A stretch of DNA of 63,899 nt from Vitrella brassicaformis (lineage: Eukaryota > Sar > Vitrellaceae), in contig CDMY01000510.1 of the NCBI GenBank assembly GCA_001179505.1, forward strand, positions 290,551 through 354,449. Direction: 5' to 3'. Below the pieces are notes generated by a model. The model was not told the DNA's origin, did not search any database, and worked only from the letters and a program-made list of their open reading frames with translations. The position numbers and the translations under genes are program-made. The stretch's first letter is position 1. Every line of letters begins with the position of its first letter. Positions 46,439 to 59,600 of this stretch are shown here, piece after piece.

Positions 46439-49400
46439 ATGCGAGAGTACACCGAGTCGAGCAGGAAGGACTTTTTCCGTGACACTCGCGAGGACACGTC
46501 GCCCATCGTCATGAGTGGGCCAGACGACAGCCGGAGGGGCCGTTACCGGTCCAGGAGTCGGAGTCGTGTGAGGGAGCGGAGCCGCCGGCCGCGGGAGGAC
46601 GACTACCGGCCGCAAGTCAACGGCCACGTCTCGGTGAGATGTCTAGACCACCCACGCAATGCCATTCCACAGACACTCCCACACACATCATTCCTCAGCA
46701 CCGGCCTCATGGGGACCGTTCTCGCGAGCGCCGTCGGCCGTTCGACGAGGCCGACTACGAGCAGGACCGCGCCCTCCGCCGTGCCTATGGGGAGGACTAC
46801 TATCGCATCTACTACGACAGGGCCGTCAGAGACGACAGACACAACAGGCGCAGGAAGGTAAGCTGGGCACACGACACACAACCGACACGCAACCATCCCA
46901 CGTCGCGTCACATGTCATGTGTATATATGGGTGCAGGACTCCCGTGGTCGTCGTGGTCGCTCCCGTTCGCCCCGCGACCGGTACGACGGGTACGGTCGGG
47001 GGCACGTCGGTGGTGGCCAGAGGAGGGATCGGCACCGGAGTCGGGATGAGAGCTGGAGCGTTGACGACCACCTGGAGGACGAGAGCCACCAGGAGGCCGA
47101 GGACGACAGGAAGGACGACGACATCATACACTTTGACTGGTGGGAGGGGTGGGAGATCAGGTCACTGCATCGATCGATAAGAGGGCTGGGCGAGGCGATG
47201 TGTTGTGTGCACGCGTGTGGTGTGGTGTGGCGTGTGTGTCGGTTGTTGTCACTCAGGTATGTTGGCATGCGTCTGGACAACGGGCGGTACCGTGTTGAGG
47301 GCCTCATGGGCGACGGCACCTTCGGGCGCGTACTCGAGTGTCGTGATGAAGACACAGGGAGAAGCGTGGCGGTCAAGGTCAGCACTCACACTCACCCACA
47401 CAAAAACCGCACAAGCTCCCTCACTCAGCCCCCGATGTGATTGTCTATCCATCCATCCATCGCTGTGTTGTGTCAGGTCGTTCGTGACATCGAGCGTTAC
47501 AACGAGGCCGCCCAGATCGAGGCCGACATTTTGCAGGACATCCGTGGGGCGGACCCTCAGCGTCGGTCCAACTGCGTGCAGCTGCTGCACACGTTCACGT
47601 ACCACACGAGGCGACTCACGCACCAATCCAGTGGGTATCATCAGGGCAATGCCAGTGCCAGAGGAGACAGAGGAGAGAGAGGGGGCAGGCACCGCCACGG
47701 GGGCGACAAGGACGACACACCCACCGGCGAGCACATGTGTCTGGTGTTTGAGCGGCTGGGGCCGTCGCTCTACGACTTCTTGAAGAAGAACAACTACAGG
47801 GGGTTCTACATGGAGGACGTCCAGTGCTTCGCCAGGCAGTGTCTGCAGGCACTCGCCTTCCTGCACGCACTCAACATCACACACACAGACCTCAAGGTGG
47901 GTGCCTTCGGGAGGTGGACACACCCACTCCCACATGACTCACTGACAGAAAGATGGAAAGCTCCACACACATGACATGGTATGGACTCATTCGCTCTCTG
48001 TCTGTCTGTCTGTGCAATGTCATGTACTGTGATGTAGCCTGAGAACATCTTGTTGGTCAGTAGCAATTCCTACTCGACGACCTTCCCCAGGGTATGTGTC
48101 CAGTGAGTCAGTCAAGGCAGCCTCCCACTGCCATTCTGGTGCCCTTTTGTCCGCTTGGCCGCCCCGCCACTCACGACCACTTCTGCCTGCGGCCCCTCCC
48201 TCCCGGCCCCCCTTCTCCCCCCTCTTGCTGTGTCGGTCGCCCCCCCCATCGCCTTCGACGCCGCTGATTCCTCCCTGTCTTTGCAGGACCCGACTTCGTC
48301 TGCCTCATACAAGCGACCATCGCGGACTGACGTCAAGAGTAAGGATGACAGACAGAGAGAACAGGACGGACAGGAATGAATGGCCAGTATGTTGCTTGTT
48401 TGGAATTATGTCGCTGTTTGCTTGTGTGTGTCGTTGTGTATGATGTGTGTGTAGTCATTGATTTCGGCGGTGCGACGTACGAGCACGACCACCACTCTGC
48501 GGTGATCAACACGCGGCAATATCGGGCGCCCGAAGTGATTCTAGGTGCGTGCGGTGCGGGCTGACTGACTAACAAGACAAAGACACAAACAGGCGGTCTC
48601 GACGAGCGAGGCCGCATACATCATTCTCACTGACTGAGAAACCACCCACTACACTCACTGGTGGCATTTAGATCTCGGGTGGAGTATGTCCAGCGACATC
48701 TGGTCCATCGGCTGCATACTCATCGAGCTGGTCAGCCACGCCACGCAGGCAACCAGAGAGAGAGGCAGAGACACACACAGCGATATCATCGGGGTGTGTG
48801 TGTGTGTGCAGTATACTGGGAGTTTGTTGTTCGGGACTCACGAGAACCGCGAGCACCTAGCCATGATGGTACGGTACGCACACACAGGCGACGCGACGGG
48901 GCCACCCACCCCCCACACAGGAACGAGGGGCAGACAATCGACGGGCTTATTCTTTCTGTCGTCTCAGGAGAAGGTGTTGGGTCGTTTCCCTTCCCACATG
49001 CTGCAGCGGGCACAGCAGACGACGGGCAGCAAGTACATCAAAAACGGACGATTCTCATGGTCAGACCAGGCAGCACCAGACACACCAGACAGACACACAA
49101 CAGTTTTCATCTCATCATCCGGCGGGCGGCACCCTGTCTGTGTCCTTCCCTCCCTCAGGCCCGAGAACGCTTCCCCTTCGTCGAGGCGTGCTGTGCAGCG
49201 ATGCTGTGACATCGAGGTCAGGCAGGCACTGGCTGACCAAACCAACACAACAACACACACCTATCCATCATCGCATGTGCGTGTGCGTCTGTCTGTCCAT
49301 CTGTGCATTTCGGTTGCTTTGATCAGGAGTTGGTTGAGCCGCAGCATCGCGGTTTTGCCGAGTTCGTGCGTTACTTGTTGCAGATCGACCCCGCCCGTCG

Positions 49401-49485
49401 CCCCGCGGCCACCGAGGCCCTCCGCCACTCGTTCTTCACGACCAGATTTGACGGTCGGGCCAACCGAGGCGAGAAGACCAGATGA
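46439..49485 (+). CDS. LAMMER/CLK dual-specificity protein kinase with RS-rich N-terminus
   Basis: CLK/Doa kinases phosphorylate SR splicing factors in the nucleus. The N-terminus (46439 to about 47160) is rich in Arg-Ser and Arg-Asp ([34 protein letters not shown]), an RS domain. The kinase starts [21 protein letters not shown] (glycine loop) with AVK as the ATP lysine. The catalytic loop is [15 protein letters not shown], where HTD replaces HRD as is usual in CLKs. The Mg-binding loop and activation segment read [15 protein letters not shown] and [13 protein letters not shown]. The subfamily signature EHLAMM, continued as EKVLGRFP across an intron, is near 48860-48990. The last exon ends [20 protein letters not shown] before the stop at 49485. 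A 17-residue exon ([17 protein letters not shown]) between the catalytic and Mg-binding loops is an insert. The start is the first Met in frame upstream of the RS region; an earlier exon is possible. Confidence 0.9.
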
Positions 49486-50668
49486 TGTGATGACAGATGT
49501 GACTGATACATCGACAGAGGACAACAAAGAAGAAAGGCGGCCGCTCGTGTGTTGATGGATGCTCTATCTGCAGGAGTGTAGATGAAGCGAAGCGGGTCAC
49601 GCCACGCCATGCTACACACGTCACCACACGGAGGGAGGGTTGGAGCGGCGGACGGGCGACAGCCACACCTAGGGAGGGGCCGTTTTTTCTTTTTGATGGA
49701 TGGATGGATTCATTGTGTGAGAGTGGAGCGAGTGGTTGTACATGGCGGACAGATGGGATGGATGGATGGCCGGCTGCATACAGAAGGAAGCAGTGTGCAG
49801 ACTGACTGACTGACTGACTTGACTGACTCTACCTCTCTCTCTCTCTCTCTCTCTCGGGCAATCTGGACTCATTCGAGAGACCGTGCGTACGTGCGTATAA
49901 ATTCGATATTTCTTCCCAGGGTCTCCTTAAATACTCTCACTCAACCGTGCGCCGATTCGCCCACGCTGTGCAAACCCCAAAAACGAGCAGAGTCTGCCCC
50001 CACACAGACTACTACATCCACACACTCACCCTCACACAAACGCTTTGTCGAATCTCCCCTCCCTCCCCTACGTGTCAGTCAAATGAGACAGATGAAAGGT
50101 ATCTATCGCCCGTCCATACGTATGAGGGTATGAGCGGACGAATGTCTGTCTGTCCGCCACTCGGCTGGCTGTCGGGTCACAAAACACTCAACGCAGGTTT
50201 CCTGGAGAAAGTGGGAGGAGGGAACTCAGAAAGGCAGCTAGTTAAGGAAAGTGCACAGATGCGGGTGCGCACCTGACTGACCAAAAAAGGCAGGCGGTGG
50301 GAAACAGGCAGGCAGGCAGGCAGGCAGAGACGCACACGCACGCTCAGAGAGGATCCGATCAGGCAGGCAATGAATGTACGTACGAATGAATGCTCACCCT
50401 GACTGACTGACAGCCCCTCAGCCACGTGGGTGAGTCTCTCCTCAAAAAGGCTGGCGGCCGTTAATCAAGGCGCCTCTCCCTTGCTCCCTCTCCCTCTGCC
50501 CTCCCCTCCCCCCCTCGCCCATGGGCATCGGTCGCGACGAATGCACCCAGCCTCCCAGCCATAGATAATTCGCCCGTATGCACTCACTCACTAAGTGTAA
50601 GACACTAATGGACGCCTCCCTCCCTCACGCAATCAATGGATCCATCCATCCATCCATCCATCTCTCCA
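49486..50668. other. Gene-poor convergent spacer with simple repeats
   Basis: 1.18 kb between the kinase stop and the stop of the multi-pass membrane protein. It contains GGAT runs (49696-49710), GACT runs (49801-49826), CT runs (49832-49856), GGCA runs (50306-50328) and an ATCC run just before 50660. No coding exon or RNA gene is recognised. Confidence 0.55.
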
Positions 50669-53145
50669 TCAAGCACCGCCACCGCGGCCCTTCTGTGTCC
50701 AATCCAGTGAAAGGTCCGATCCCCAGTCGAAGTAGTCGTCGCACAGCCACCGTGTCACGAAGACGCCGTCCTCTGTCGTGTTGAGGCAGTGGCTGAGATA
50801 ATTTACCAAGAGGTACGTGAAGTGCACTGACAGACACAGCACCAGGCCAAACCAGGTGGAAAAGTGGAACCGGAAGCGCATCTTCCACGCCTGAGACAGT
50901 CCCATCGACGATGTCGATGAGAACAGACTCTCCGGCTGCTTGTCGACACCGCTGCCCATCCTCTCGAGGTCGGGCGACTGCACATCTCCTCCTCCTTGCT
51001 GCTGCTGCTGCTGCCGGCTCCGATCGGCTGTTGATGAGCATGAGCAGAGTGACTTGAGCTTCTTCCATGGCCCCACCATGCCCGGCAGTGAGATGCCGAG
51101 TCCGCCGGGGAGCGCCGCAAAGATGAGGTCGCCCACGAGCTCACCGAGGATCTGAATCGTCGCCTGGGTCAGGATCGTCGACGTGCTGAACTCTCCCTGC
51201 CACACAAACAGTCAGACAGAGTGTGTGTGTGTGTGTGGTTGTGAAGGGTGGCTACCTGGTCGCTGCCAATGCCGTAGTAGAGGAGGATCATGGGCGCGAG
51301 GCAGACAGCATAAGTCTCGGAAAGAATGTGTGAGAGCGGGACCATCTCGTAGAACACCTTTGCCTCCTCCGTGTGCATCAGGTGCCACAAAGCCATGTCG
51401 CCCACGTCGTCTGGCGGGGCCACCCCACGCACGAACCCCCAAACCTGCCGAACCCTCCTCTGGCACCACTTCCATATCTACCAGCCACGCACACAGAGAG
51501 AGAGAGAGAGTATCTGACAACAGATGGCGTGTGCCATGTTCCGTGTGTTGTGGGTCGTTGTGCGTATAGCGCCATGGAGCTGACCACGTTGAGCTTGTGT
51601 GCGTGGCCCGTGTCCATCCGGTAGCAGAATTTGAAGTCAACTGCATGGACGAGAAGAGGTCGGATGGACACATGGATGGATGGATGCGATCTGATCTTCC
51701 TTCCTTTGTGTGTGCAGGTGAGGTGACCTACTGAGCTCGAACACCAATGCCGCCAGCTCCCCCAAGACGCCCAGCCTGCACCCATCCATCCATCCATCAA
51801 GATCGTCCGTGCATGTGCGCTCGGCTGCATCCGTGCGTACAGTGGATCAGTCAGGGTGCCTTGCAGGACTCGTGTGACGAGCATCACATAGGCCACAACG
51901 GGCGCATAGAAGATGTGCCTGTCCGACGGCCGGATATGGACCATCATCAGGGCTGTCCACCGCACGAGGACGTAGAAGACCTCACCGCACACGAATATCG
52001 CCAGGCGAAAGAGCAAAAAGTACCATCCCTTATAGCCCAGTGCGTAGGGCACCAGCACCTCGATGCACAGGTACACGCCGAGGGCATCGATGGTCAAGTT
52101 GATGAAGGCGTTGTAGGGGAACTCAATGGGACTCCAGTACTTGCTCACAAACCCAATCCACACAAACCAGGTGACATAGAACCGCATGGACCAAACCATG
52201 TCCCCAGTGTACTTCTCAAACACGACGCCGTGCCAGCGCGACACATAGTCGGCGACCTGGACGAGCACGATGACGAGTATGTGTATGAGGCCGCCAATGT
52301 GGACGACCAGCCTCCCGCGCTTGGTGGGGTTCACGCCAGGCACACGGTTCAGAATCATCGAAAACGCCACTATCGACACAGACACAGACAACGTATACAC
52401 CTGCACACAGACAGACACAGAGAGAGGCCCAGGTGAGGTGGATAGCATCCGTGTTGACCACTCCCTCTCTCCCTCCCTCGTTGCTTACCGTGCCCGACCA
52501 GACGAAGGTCGGGATGGTGTGTGGTATCTTGTTGACCTCCATCAAGCTCTCATGTGTCAGCTGCACCCCGACCACCAGGTAGTGGACCAGAAACACCAAC
52601 ACGGCGCCACACAGAGCCGTTCCCTGCACCCGGATGACCGCCAAAGCCTCACGCCATCTCGTCGGCCGCACCCGGCACGCAGGTGAGAGTGAGGGCGTGA
52701 CGTCGTCGTCCATCGAGGGCAGAGAGGACCAGCCGCCTCGGGGGGTCATCATCAGCTGGTCCTCGGTCTGCGTCATCTCGTCAACACCGGCCCGCAGACA
52801 CAGATCCGCCCTGCCCGCCCGAGGCACCCTTCTGACGCCGACCCTGTCGATAGGAGGCCATGAGTCGCACCTTTGCAGAGGCCGTTGTGCATCCCCAGTG
52901 CCGGCAGCGAGTGCAAGAGGGGTCGCCGCCTGATCTTCATGACGGTCGTCGTTGTGGGGAGGGATGGGTATGCATATGAGCTGCGCCTCCTCCGGGAACT
53001 CGGTTGGCGGCAGAGTGGGGCTGCTGCTTGATGCGAAAGACCACTCATCGTCGAGGTCATCGTCGTCTGGCTCCTCCTCTGCTGCTGGGTTGAGCGATGC
53101 ATCCTTCTGGGCCAGCAGAGCTGTGCTGAAGCTCAGTCGTGGCAT
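50669..53145 (-). CDS. Multi-pass membrane protein of unknown family
   Basis: ATG 53145 starts MPRLSFSTALLAQKDA, followed by about 170 acidic and Ser/Pro-rich residues without membrane segments. Eight or nine hydrophobic helices then follow across about six exons: ALCGAVLVFLVHYLVVGV, LSVSVSIVAFSMIL, VVHIGGLIHILVIVLVQVAD, FYVTWFVWIGFV, IDALGVYLCIEVLVPYAL, WYFLLFRLAIFVCGEVFYVL, FYAPVVAYVMLVTRVL, AVCLAPMILLYYGIG, and, after a Ser/Gln-rich cytosolic-type loop, STWFGLVLCLSVHFTYLLV near the C-terminus. A poly-Gln/Gly stretch (about 51000) sits in that loop. No transporter or channel signature is recognised. The stop is at 50669, and the promoter motif lies about 104 bp upstream of the start. Confidence 0.6.
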
Positions 53146-53248
53146 ATGACGACATGCAGGCTCAGCTGGATGGACGGCAGCAACAGATAGATCAGGCCAT
53201 TCACTTAGTCGCGGGGCACTGCGGCAGCTGTTCCATCCTCAGGAGTCG

Positions 53249-53261
53249 GCTAAGCTCGCAG
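53249..53261 (-). promoter_or_regulatory. Candidate core promoter motif CTGCGAGCTTAGC
   Basis: On the minus strand this is an exact 13-base match to 4373-4385. It lies 104 bp upstream of the multi-pass membrane protein start (53145), in the same orientation as that gene. Confidence 0.4.
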
Positions 53262-53808
53262 CCTCGGAGGGGGGAAGCGAAAAGAGCTTCCCCGAGAGGC
53301 AGAGGATGATGGAGAGGCCTCGAAGCAGCACATACATTGCTGATCTTGGCAGTTGATTCATGGTTTATTGCACGCTGAGATGGACTGACTGCATCAATCG
53401 GGTGGATGGATCAGGATGGATGTTTGCTGGTGGATGTCGTCGGTATGCCATAAGGATCACGAGCAAATGTGTGAATGAATTGACAACAGCCAGGCAGACA
53501 TACCGTCCACACAATCCGCACATGCAACCACCACTCAGCCAGCCAGCCGGACAAACAGAAGATACCGTATGTATCACCGAGTCCATGCATGGCCCAGGGG
53601 GACCAATATTCGGGGGACCACAGAGAGATGATGTCATGTGTGTATGTGTGCACACGTACGTATACGCAACAAATGACCACGCGACGCTCTCGCCGTCGAC
53701 CAACTGACTTGAAAGACAACCGAACCGAACCGACCACCGTCGCCACCCATCCCTTGCTGGCTCCTCGGCACTCACACCACACAGACACCTCCACACAGGT
53801 GGTATGCG

Positions 53809-53809
53809 G

Positions 53810-53841
<32 letters not shown>
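53809..53841. repeat. GGCA tetranucleotide microsatellite
   Basis: About eight uninterrupted GGCA units. The same unit recurs at 60627-60654 and in shorter runs near 319, 50306 and 54920, so it is a genome-wide type in this organism rather than a local element. Confidence 0.9.
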
Positions 53842-53842
<1 letters not shown>

Positions 53843-56648
53843 ATCACACACACCATTCACGAGAAGCCAGCGCAGCTGTACACGGGCTGGTATGCAGGCA
53901 TCCGTGAAGCGGCCAGCAAGATAGGATGCCATACCGCTCACCCCCTGCACTGACTGCAGGCAGGTGTGTATACCTATCTGTGTGTGCGTCGGTGGATGGG
54001 ATGGGGGCTATAACAGGTGAACCAATCGGTCAGCAGAGAGAGGGGGGGACGAAGGCATAGGAAGAGAAAAGCTCGTAGACACGTCTGTCCGTCTGCGTGT
54101 GGACGAAATGCGATGCGATGAGTGGATTGCCTGACCCGTGCCCCCCGATGGGCATGGATGGCATCACCAAGTCAGCACGGCACGGCACGCAGCAAGGACT
54201 CAGCAAAGCGAGAGGGGGAGAAAAAACACAAACACACATCGACATGTGGAGCAAAGAGGGAGGCACCGTCATCAGTCAGCCAGCCAGCCAGTAAGTCAAA
54301 CAAGTCAAGAGATGAATGAGATGTGAGCAATCCGGTGGTGTGTGTGTGTATGACGTGTGGGATGAATGTCCACTGCGATGATTGCAATGCGATGTATATG
54401 ACGGTCAACAGGCAGGCAGGCCTTAAGAAGACCGGCCGAGTGGCACATGCACACATCTGTCGTATCCGACCGTCGGCAGAGGCTCGCACTCCCACGCTGC
54501 GCCCGCGTCAGAGTGCGAACCTTCCCAACGACCAGGCTACAACACGATGCGGCACGGCACATGCTATCGAAACGTGACGAACATCGCGGAAAGACACACA
54601 CCCGAAAATAGAAGACGACGAACGATGCTGCGCTCATGGTTGCAGCTGGCTGCAGAGGTCACTTTGAGGTCAGTCAGTGATGTCCTTCCTCGTACGACGA
54701 AGAGGAGGAACATGTCATTGTTGGCTGTGGCGCCAACACCGACACATGCCTCCTACGCGCCGGACGCCGCAGGACACCAATGAATGACGCCAGCCCAGCC
54801 AGCAGGCATTCTCACTTTCCCATGATGCACACACCTTTCTGTTGAGAGAGGAGATGGATGAGTGGTGCGCAACGTGGCCATGAAAACCTTACTGAAGTAC
54901 ATAACAAAAAAAGGCACACACAGGCAGGCAGGCAGGCAGACAGGCTTGTATGATCGTGGAGACAGATGCGTGTGAATGCCGATGATGCCTCCGACCAGCC
55001 AGACAGCCATCCCTCTTCTCCCCCTCCCCCTACCCCCCTCTCCCCCTCTCCCTCTCTCGCTCAGCAGCCTCTCGGCAGCAGCAGCGGTAGCAGCAGCATA
55101 TACAGACCACCATCCCTCCTCCCTCGCCCAACCGACCCCCAGACTATACAGCCCCCCTCCCTCCCTGCCCTCACCGCTCTCTCCCACCCCGTGCATGGCT
55201 GCAGCGTTGGTCTGTCTGGCTAGCGCCGGGGCAGACAATGAGTCTCCTGTCTGTGCACGGATCCCCTCGCTGCCCTCTCCTCTCTTCTCCCTCTCTCTGT
55301 GTCTATATAGGTGGGCTGGGTGCCCTCACAAATACGGTTTGTACTCACACACACCAGTACGTGGCCCACGCAACACACACGCAGAGGCAGACAGCAGACA
55401 CACACGTACGCAGCATCTCTGTAATTGCAGCCAGCTGATTGGGGTTGGGTGTCAAGGACGGCAGTCAGCCAGTCAGTCAGTCGGCTTGGCAGCGGTATGC
55501 CATCCAGGCACCGGTTAGATATACACACACACATCGTTCGTATACATAGACATGGACAATGGACATGCACCCAACCGTGTCACCTCCCCCGTGTGTGAGA
55601 GAGAGGTGATCATGATGGCTCTCTGTTTCCTCTGAGAATAGCGAAAAATCGCGCGCCTGACGGATTGATGACCTCTCTGTCTGTGTCGTGTCGTTCAGTC
55701 CACTCTCTCTCTCTCTCCCACCCATGAGACACCAAACAGGGAGGGAGGGATGGCAGGTGGACGAGCTGGGCTGTCGACTAAAATCGAATCGAGAAATGAC
55801 AGTCAGCCGCCCTCCCAACCGCCCGCCCGCCCGCCGTGACTGACAAACACACATACATACCTACTTACAAACACACGAAACAAAAAAACACACATGATGG
55901 ATACATCAGCGCCCATGCATAGATAGACACACAGCCTTCACACACGTACACACACACAGACACTTGCTTGAGTAAATTCCGCTTGTGAGCAAACAAGGGA
56001 GCAAGAGACCACCGACGGTATGATGATGGTATTGCGTGCGATCCATTCACTCTGTGGCTGGCTCACTGCATTGAGGCAGACAGACACACAGACAGAGAGG
56101 AGGGAAAGAAGGCAAGAAGGTATGGCAGCTAGTCAGTTCACTAACTATGTACAATCACCACCACACGCACCCTCACCCCACCCACCCGCCCCGCACACAA
56201 AAAGCAAAACCGTCCATCCATCCATGCCCTCACGCATCAGCCACCACCCCTCCCTCCCTCCCTCCGTCACCCAATCCCCCCCTCCCCCGTCCGGCCTGTC
56301 AAAGCAGCCACCCGCCCCCCACCCAGCCATTCAGGCATCCCGCCCAAAAAGGAGTCACGTCAGTCAGTCCGCTCTGCCCTCTCCCTATGGAATGCATGAC
56401 TGCAGTGTAATGACTGAATGGGATGTGGTGGCTGGACGGAGAGAAAAGGGCGTTTGCACTGCACGTGCGTGTGGGTGTGTGGGTACATGCAATGGATGCC
56501 ATGCAGTGAATGGATGGCCGGGGTGGGTGGTGTACGGTAGGTATCCAGAGACACCGTGTGCATATGGATGAGCGGATGATGCGATGCTGCAACCACCGGG
56601 CGAAGCTAAGGCAGGATTAAAACCAGCCCCACCCCCTTCCCTCCTCCT

Positions 56649-59600
56649 TCATGGCGCATCCGCACGCCCGCGCGGCGAGGGCGAGATGGCTGACGGGCTG
56701 CTGGAGGTGCTGGGCGCCTGGCTCCTGTGTGCAGCCGACTGCTCGGCGTCCATCTGGCGCTTCATCGACTCGCGCAGCTGCTCGATGCACTGAAACACCG
56801 CCGTCTGCACGCCCTGCAGGCGGGTCTGCTCCTCGGTCAGGTCCTCCAGGAACACAAACAGGTCGTTGAGCGACATAGAGCCCACACGACACACCGAAAA
56901 CCTGATGGATAAATGGATAAATTGATGGATTGATGGATGGATGGATGGATGGACACACGACACACACGTGTGTGTGGGGGTGGGGAATGGTCGCTCACCT
57001 GTGTGTGAGCTTGTTGATCTGTTCCTCCAGTGTTTTGACGCGCTCGGTTTTGGCGGCCAGGTCCTGGTTGAGGGCCGAGATGGCGCCTTCCTCCTGTTGT
57101 GTGTGGGCGTGAGCTTGTGAGGGGAGCGAGAAGTGTCCGAGAGAGAGGTGGTCGATGTGCGTGTCGGGGTCACAGCAGCCGCGGTCGTGTGATGCGGTGT
57201 CGGTAGTGCTGCTGCTCGGGGTGCCCTTGTCGTCATCCTCGCCCTTGACCTGACGGCTGCAGTGTGGTGGATGGAAGAAACAAAGGAACACCGATATGGC
57301 TGGCTGCGTCGGTTGGCTGTGATGGACACACGTACCTCCACTTGTGTGTAGAGTGTTGCTGTGTGATCTGTTTGCTGCTGCCGTCCTTGGTGAGCTCGTC
57401 GACAGTCCTCTGCAGCTGCTTGATGGTCCAGTCCTTGGAAGCACACTCGGAGGTCAGCTGCGCCACCCTCAACTCATACTCACCCAACCTGCTTACACAG
57501 ATGCCATCACACACACACACACATGGACGTGTGGTGAACAGCCAGGCGGCTGTGAGTGTGGTTGCTCACTTGTTTTGTGCAGCCATGTCGTTGGATGTGG
57601 AGCCGTCGCAGCGGCCAGGCGACACCGCCTCAGCCAGCAATGCGTCGCCGCTCTGATTGATGGCACACGGTGGATTGCCGTACGGCCACCATGCTGCTGT
57701 CTGTGTCCGTGTGGTGTGTGTGCCGACTTACGTCAGTGCCATGTGGTCTGTTGCCTGAGTCCATGATGCCATGCAGCCGCTGATCCAGATAGCCCACAGC
57801 CTAAACAACACACACACATAGACACCATCCAGTGCTACGGCTCTCTCTGTTCTTTCTCTCTCCGCCTGCCTCGCACTCCACTGACCTCTTCCAGGACGGC
57901 GCCGCTGGTTGGCGACATGAAGCTCCGCCCCGACACCCCCCCATCCCCACTGCCACTGTCGGTGCTTTGGTGGTACGGCGTGCCGCACTCGAGTCGGTTG
58001 GTGGGACTCATGTGGTCGGCCAGGTTGAGTCGAATGGGGTTGCCCACACTGCCCGGGGCCGGGCTGTGGCGGCTCGCCAGGCTCTCGCTCGACACGCAGC
58101 CGCGCGGGTCCATCACGGGAGGGCGGTGGATGCCTGTGCCGCCGCCCCACCCCTCATCACTCGGACTTGACTCGGGTGGCACGGGGAAGCCGACACTGCC
58201 CGACGAGTAGAGGCTGTAGAAGGTGTCGCACCCACTGCCGCTGGGAGGGCTGGCCTTGGGCGACGGCGTGACCATCCCCACACTGCGATCGGTCGGGCTG
58301 GGGGCCGCCCAGATGGCGGCCGTCTGCTGGTTGGCGGACGGCAGCTGCAGGCTCGACGGGGAGGGGGCCCCCTGCCCACCCCAGATGTCGGCCTGCGGCG
58401 TGGTGGCTGTGGGGGTGGGTGTGAAGCCGGGAGGGGGGAAGACCGGACCCACCGTGCTTGCCGGGCTGCCTGCGGGGCTGCTGCTGTCGTGCTGCGATTG
58501 AGAGCTGCCCGTCGTCTTGTGCGAGGGGCTCATGAGCGGCTTCTTGCCGGCCGCCTGATCCCCCCTCACACCGCGGGACGACCGCTTCTCGCTGCCGCTG
58601 GGTGCGGGTGTGTCGTCAGGTCCGAGTGCTGGGTGGTGTGTGTAGGTGGTGACGGCGTGGTTGAACGTGAAGACCTCCTTGCCCTTCTCCAGGTTCATGA
58701 CGTACCAGTTCTTGGCCTCCTTGGCAGGGTCCAGCTGCGGCGGGCTGGGGAGGTTGAGGCAGGGCGTCTCGGGGTTGCCCACCGTGTACGCGATGGCGCG
58801 CGTCGCCCGGATGACCATCCATAGGGGCACGTGCCCGATGGGGATCCAAACACGAGACACGAACTGGCCCGAAGCCGCCGCCCAGCAGATCTTGAATCGC
58901 ACGCGCATCTTGCCGTCCATGGTGGTCTCGGACGGCCCGCCCTTGTCGTGCTCCTTCCGGTAGCTGGCGCACAGCAGCCGGGAGCCTCTGCTCTCGTTGC
59001 GGTTGATCAGGATGGTGTTCATGAGCAGCGGGGCGTAGCTGGGTGACGCCAGGCCGTCGGTCGAGAGACGCCCCCAGAGTGCCACGATGCCGCAGAGGAA
59101 GCACCGTCTCACGAGGATGAGATGCAGGCCCAGCCGGATGTCGCGCGAGAGCTGGCGGTACCACTCGCCCACGTCGTGTCGAAGGCGTCTCAGGCCGTGG
59201 TAGGGGAAGTTGCGCAGCCGGGCGCAGTCGTCGCACGTCTCGAGAGCGAGCGGGCCGCTCTCGTAGAAGTCGACCACATCGTCCAGGGGGATCATCACTG
59301 CCGCCTGGGACGCGTCAACCTGCACACACCAAGCGACACGCACAGGCGTGGTATTGATATCCACACGCGCGTGTATGGCTTGCGCATGGCATGAGCATCA
59401 TCAGACGCACCTTGAACTCTCTGTCGATAATGGCGGCCGCCTCGCCCGCCAGCGCCTCCACGTTGAGGTGAGAGTAGCGCACCGCCATGGCGCCAAGCAC
59501 CACCACCTTGACGACATAGGGCAGCCTGCCGCTGACCTCGTCGACATGGCCGCGCAGCACCTCCACGGCCCTGTGCTCGAAGCTGCGGGGGTCGAGTGTG

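Larger units (their letters stand above)
53146..56648. other. 3.5-kb gene-poor block of simple sequence
   Basis: Apart from the promoter motif at 53249-53261 I see no gene. The stretch contains GGCA/CAGG repeats (53809-53841 and near 54920-54945), CCTCCCTC-type pyrimidine tracts (55010-55190, 56240-56300), CA tracts and GGAT runs. Frames here are short and compositionally biased. It is the longest apparently non-genic stretch in the window. Confidence 0.55.

Noticed and set aside
51747-52436. Long plus-strand frame opposite the membrane protein
   Set aside because: Antisense of confirmed transmembrane exons. Its His/Asp-rich composition is typical of such shadows.
54547-54783. Plus-strand 78-codon frame in the gene-poor block
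   Set aside because: No homology pattern, no supporting splice context, and it sits in repeat-rich spacer sequence.
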